DNA of 64,000 nt, from NCBI GenBank assembly GCA_025917655.1, contig CP084609.1, positions 310,001 to 374,000 on the forward strand. Direction: 5' to 3'. Shown one piece after another: positions 60,748 to 64,000 of this stretch. A program made the translations under genes and the position numbers. Source of the DNA: Chlorella sorokiniana (Eukaryota > Chlorophyta > Trebouxiophyceae > Chlorellales > Chlorellaceae). Positions within the stretch are counted from its first letter, which is position 1. The number at the start of each line of letters is the position of its first letter. The notes below the pieces were generated by a model. That model did no database searches. It worked only from the letters and a program-made list of their open reading frames with translations, and was not told where the DNA came from.

Positions 60748-63252
60748 AGCTAACTGCATGACTGTTGTCCAGAGGCTTGCTACACTTGCCCGAGCATCCC
60801 CAGGGAAGGAGAGCCTTTATTATTCACCCACCCACCTGCCCTGGCAGTGAGAAACAGGCTGAACTGTTGGGCTGCACTGCTATTTGCTGCCAGAGCATTG
60901 CAACAGCACAACTGGCAGGGCCAGCAGAGCCAGCAACACCAAAGAGAGCCTGCAAACTGGCAGGCCGTTGCAGGCATCATGGAATACCTGCCTCACACAC
61001 CAAACAAACACCAGATTGGGCATAAAAGCTAACATACAGGCAAAGCCAGGTATTCTGGCGCGCAAAGAGAGCATTGAACAGTCCACTGGCTATGTACGGT
61101 ACATGAGGAAGGTGAGATGTACACAGCCCGGGGATACGAGTGGACTCTTGTTACGAGACCCCGCGCGTCTCGCTCTTTTGTTCGTGGGCTCCGTCCTCGT
61201 TCTCTTCTGTTGTTCCGCGGCCCTCCCTAGTGAGGCTGCGACTTCTTATGTTGTGCACGTGGAAATGCACGCATGTCTTCTGGCTTGCGGCACACACCTG
61301 CCTCTTTTGGCAAGTATCTCAAGCTGCTTTAGGCCCTCCTCGAGTGTTGCTGGATGTGGCTGGCGACAACGGACGGGGACAGGTTGTCTTTGAAGTGCCT
61401 GTTCCACTGGTTCGATGGTAAGGCAGCAACGGGGCTGGGGGCTGGTCACATACGTAATCATCAGGCACGCATCTGTTGCGCATGGCCTGATAGTGCACCC
61501 AAATCGCACATGCGCTCTTCAGGAATGTCAAGGGCCCTGAGTTGGTCTACACCCACACCTTCCTTGAGAATACATCAACGGAAATACTACAGGCTGGCAA
61601 CTCCACGCTGCACACCACGTGGAAACTGCCAGTGAATGTCACTTTCAGTTTTGAGCGGAATTATTTTGGACCCTTGGCTTCGTATTTTAACACAAGAGAG
61701 CTTGTTTCAAATGGCGTTCCTGAAATAAGTGGGGATAACCTGCAAAAGCACTTCTCAACTCCCGCATACAACTTACTTTCTTTGTACGTTGGGCTGTGCT
61801 TGCAGGAATCCCTGTTCAAGATGTCCCCATTCCTAAAATCATAAATCGTACACTGCCTTTCAACTACAGCGAAGAATTCGAGCTAGATTGTGTTGATCGG
61901 CAGGATGTTTCCATGCGTTTCCCTGGGAGCAACTACTACAGAGCATACCTCCCCTGTGAATGCGACCCAGAACTTGACCTGTCTTGTTTCTTCTGCGAAT
62001 CCAGCGGACGCTTCTACCTACTGCGAGAGCGAAAAAATATGGCAATGCCAATAAGAGAGGTTAACTTCTCTATGTACGTGAATGGGGATGTTCTCGCCCC
62101 GTATGCCACCACCATGGGGGTGATGACCAACATTAGCGTGCAGGTGTGCAGCCTTCCCTTTGCAGCCCAAACCCCCTGTTTGTGTGGCGTTTTCTTTCTG
62201 GGTCGTGTGCCAGCCCAGGCCTGTCATCGCTATTGTGATGTACACGGGTGTAACAGCAGCAGCAACACTGCCAGCGGGCATAGACTTGTCAACCTACTTT
62301 GTAAAGTCTTCCCACCATGTTGCAGAGCTCAAGCGGGACACATGTGTTGACAGACATCAGAGAAGGATACACAGTTGATAGCTTCTACAATGCAGATTGG
62401 TCGCCATACACAAGGGACGTCTACAGGCCAGCCCGTCCATCGCCGCAGACATTTCCGAACAGCTCATACGACTACCTTGTGAAATGGATAGGAAGGTGGA
62501 GGCCATGTTACAACAGTCCTTTAATGAGTTTGGGGCAGCTTGATTCACTTCATGTGGCCCCCGCAGAGCATACCCTAGTGAAAACTCTGGAGAGGGCAGC
62601 ATCAATTACCCTGACGATGGCACATTGGCGGTGGAGTCGCTTCCAAACTACTATGTCATTGCAAACAACACAGAGCCAGGCGCGTGCAAGGCAGTGGCTT
62701 TGGAGTATGAAGCAAGGCCGCACCGGTCGGCTCCTTGAAAGGGGCTGCTCCTGAGAATGCTGTCCGCGGCTCGTTTCCTTTGCTTCTTGTTCTGCGCTGC
62801 AGGGCTCATCATTCCAAAGACACAGTTCAATAAAGGTTATGGGGTTTGGACAGAAAACCTGGTCATGTCCCCTGAAGTTTGGAGAGCGAGGAAGAGCGCT
62901 GCTTGTGCAGCAGGAACGGACCAAGTGCTCAGCACAAACTATGATTCTCTGGTAAATCTTGTGAATCGGGCCTCCAATCCGGTCCGCAAGTGTGTGCCAC
63001 TTGGAGACCGTGGAACGCTTGAAATCGCGCGCCACTATCAAGAGCTTGGGTATCCGGCAGACTACCCCTATGCAAGCGCCATACCAAACCCACTGGTCCC
63101 ACCCAACAACTTGAACGAAGGTCAGCTTCTCAGCGCTTTACTCTACCGCATTGCATGCGATTATGATGCCGATCATTACGCGCCAGTATACTTCTTCAAG
63201 ATGAATCGGACGGAGCTGGAGGTCGGAATCGACCCGAGTGTTGGACGGTGAG
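60748..63252. repeat. Right arm of a 2.5-kb inverted repeat
   Basis: Mirror of 58067-60568. Example differences: GYGVWTENL here against GFGVWTENL on the left; CGGGGATACG here against CGGGGGATACG; and a one-base difference after LLRERK. Confidence 0.95.
61103..63247 (+). CDS. Unrecognised secreted/membrane glycoprotein gene, right palindrome copy
   Basis: ATG 61103 gives MRKVRCTQPGD and a hydrophobic stretch (RLALLFVGSVLVLFCCSAAL) ending near SEAATS, a signal peptide or anchor. Exon-like pieces follow: PPRVLLDVAGDNGRGQVVFE, KGPELVYTHTFLENTSTEIL, KLPVNVTFSFERNYFGPLAS, IPKIINRTLPFNYSEEFELD, AYLPCECDPELDLSCFFCES, VNFSMYVNGDVLAPYATTMG, CQPRPVIAIVMYTGVTAAAT, SSYDYLVKWIGRWRPCYNSP, LPNYYVIANNTEPGACKAVA, QVLSTNYDSLVNLVNRASNP and YFFKMNRTELEVGIDPSVGR, ending at the donor at 63248. 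It has at least six Asn-glycosylation sites and paired cysteines, so it is probably an extracellular domain. I do not recognise the family. The gene may run on into the exons near 63.75-64 kb. Confidence 0.5.
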
Positions 63253-63743
63253 CATGAAGCATATCAACGACTCTTGTGGCCTCTATCAATCTCCTGCTGA
63301 TTGGGGCCGCACTAGGGCTCCTGGTTTGATTCTTTTCAAAACGTCTGTGGTTGGGGGACAAGTCTCTTGATCAAGCATTTGCGCATAAACATGTTGGGAT
63401 GCCAGTATTGTTCTGATAGCAAAAGGAAGAGCGCTAGTGATCGACAGTTTGAACCTATTACCTTGGGCGGCGAAAATCAAGAGTGACAATCAATAGGTTT
63501 CACTTCCCCCATGTTGAATCATGGCAGTGAGATTGAATAAAACAAAAACTCTTGCTCCAACCAAATTGTCTAACAACTCCGCCAATCCTGGCGTTACGAC
63601 ACTGTGTTCGTCTGAAAGCCAGAGAAGCCAACCGCCCAGAAGCCATGTGCTCCTGAAGCACACTAAATTGCTCTCGTCAATATGTTCTCTACGGCCTGCT
63701 TGGCATCTCTAAATAACCTGTCAAGCATTTCTGATTGCAGTCC
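63253..63743. other. Unique sequence beyond the right arm
   Basis: Not shared with the left flank. AT-richer with no clear coding signal; it could be an intron continuing from the donor at 63248 to the acceptor CTGATTGCAG ending at 63743. Confidence 0.4.
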
Positions 63744-64000
63744 TTCTGGGGTGGACTTCATTATCAACCAGTTTAACGTGAGCAAATCAGCACTGTTAAG
63801 CGCCCATATCTCGAAAATTGCACAGGAGTTAGGTAATAACTCTAACGTTGAAATCAGAAAAAAATTGTTTTCTAGTGGTCAATGGTGTTCAGCTTGCTGC
63901 CTTGCAGGTACCCAAGTTGAGCCAATCACAACCCTTGCCATCAACGCAGCTCAACCAGAATCAAGTCTTCAATGTTATGTTAATTTTGCAGATTCTGACC
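63744..64000 (+). CDS. Partial unknown coding sequence at the window end
   Basis: After an acceptor-like TTGCAG the plus strand reads GVDFIINQFNVSKSALLSAH, then ISKIAQELGNNSNVEIRKKL and TQVEPITTLAINAAQPESSL followed by QCYVNFADSD at the edge. One internal stretch (FSSGQWCSACCLAG) may be an intron or extra coding. It contains Asn-glycosylation sites and could be downstream exons of the right-arm glycoprotein gene. No family was recognised. Confidence 0.35.

Noticed and set aside
61103-63247. HAP2/GCS1 gamete fusogen
   Set aside because: Considered because of the Cys pairs and glycosylation, but I could not match the conserved HAP2 N-terminal or central motifs.
58067-63252. Palindrome as a pure fold-back read artefact
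   Set aside because: The two flanks differ and the arms carry distinct small differences, which a single folded read would not explain; not fully excluded without reads.

Overview
The window looks like nuclear DNA of a green alga, most likely a Chlorella-like trebouxiophyte. The evidence is a very GC-rich background, genes broken by many short introns with GT..AG ends and CA- or GT-rich interiors, TGTAA polyadenylation motifs after several genes, a light-dependent protochlorophyllide oxidoreductase with a plastid transit peptide, and inserted plastid DNA of green-algal type. All assignments come from reading the sequence and from memory of the families; no searches were run.

Layout. 0.6-1.8 kb: adenine phosphoribosyltransferase (+). 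2.3-7.5 kb: a RAMA + MPN/JAMM protein of the MPND type (+). 7.7-9.8 kb: ribosomal-L1-domain nucleolar protein (-). 10.3-12.4 kb: POR (-). 13.5-17.5 kb: an SLC43/FMP42-like MFS transporter (+), whose 3' end recurs as a four-exon partial copy at 19.1-20.2 kb and a last-exon fragment at 26.6 kb. Between these copies lies an intron-bearing, AT-richer gene (21.0-26.0 kb) for a DUF262 + DUF1524 protein, the architecture of prokaryotic GmrSD/BrxU/SspE modification-dependent nucleases, with an added tail carrying a basic nuclear-localisation motif. This is the most unusual gene in the window. 27.2-29.3 kb: PP6 catalytic subunit (-). 29.9-38.0 kb: IRE1 (+), a luminal sensor, kinase and KEN RNase with two CCCH zinc fingers at its C-terminus. 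38.4-44.2 kb: CUL4 (-). 45.2-51.0 kb: PP2A scaffold subunit A (+). 51.8-53.1 kb: an ankyrin-repeat protein (+).

53.7-56.2 kb holds rearranged plastid DNA: trnL(GAG), an in-frame atpA-head/rbcL-tail chimera and an rpoC1 piece. 58.07-63.25 kb is a near-perfect inverted repeat (arms about 2.5 kb, spacer 179 bp). Each arm carries an outward-pointing copy of an unrecognised secreted or membrane glycoprotein gene.

How the genes relate. Most are unlinked housekeeping functions: nucleotide salvage, ribosome assembly, chlorophyll synthesis, phosphatase subunits, ubiquitin ligation and ER stress. PP6 and IRE1 share a short divergent upstream region, as do CUL4 and PP2A-A. IRE1 and CUL4 converge with crossing polyadenylation motifs. 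Two proteins may act on modified DNA (the RAMA-domain protein and the GmrSD-like nuclease), though nothing here shows that they work together.

Caveat: conserved exons in many genes contain single-base frameshifts, mostly in G or C runs. This fits residual sequencing error better than a block of dead genes, so exon details are approximate.
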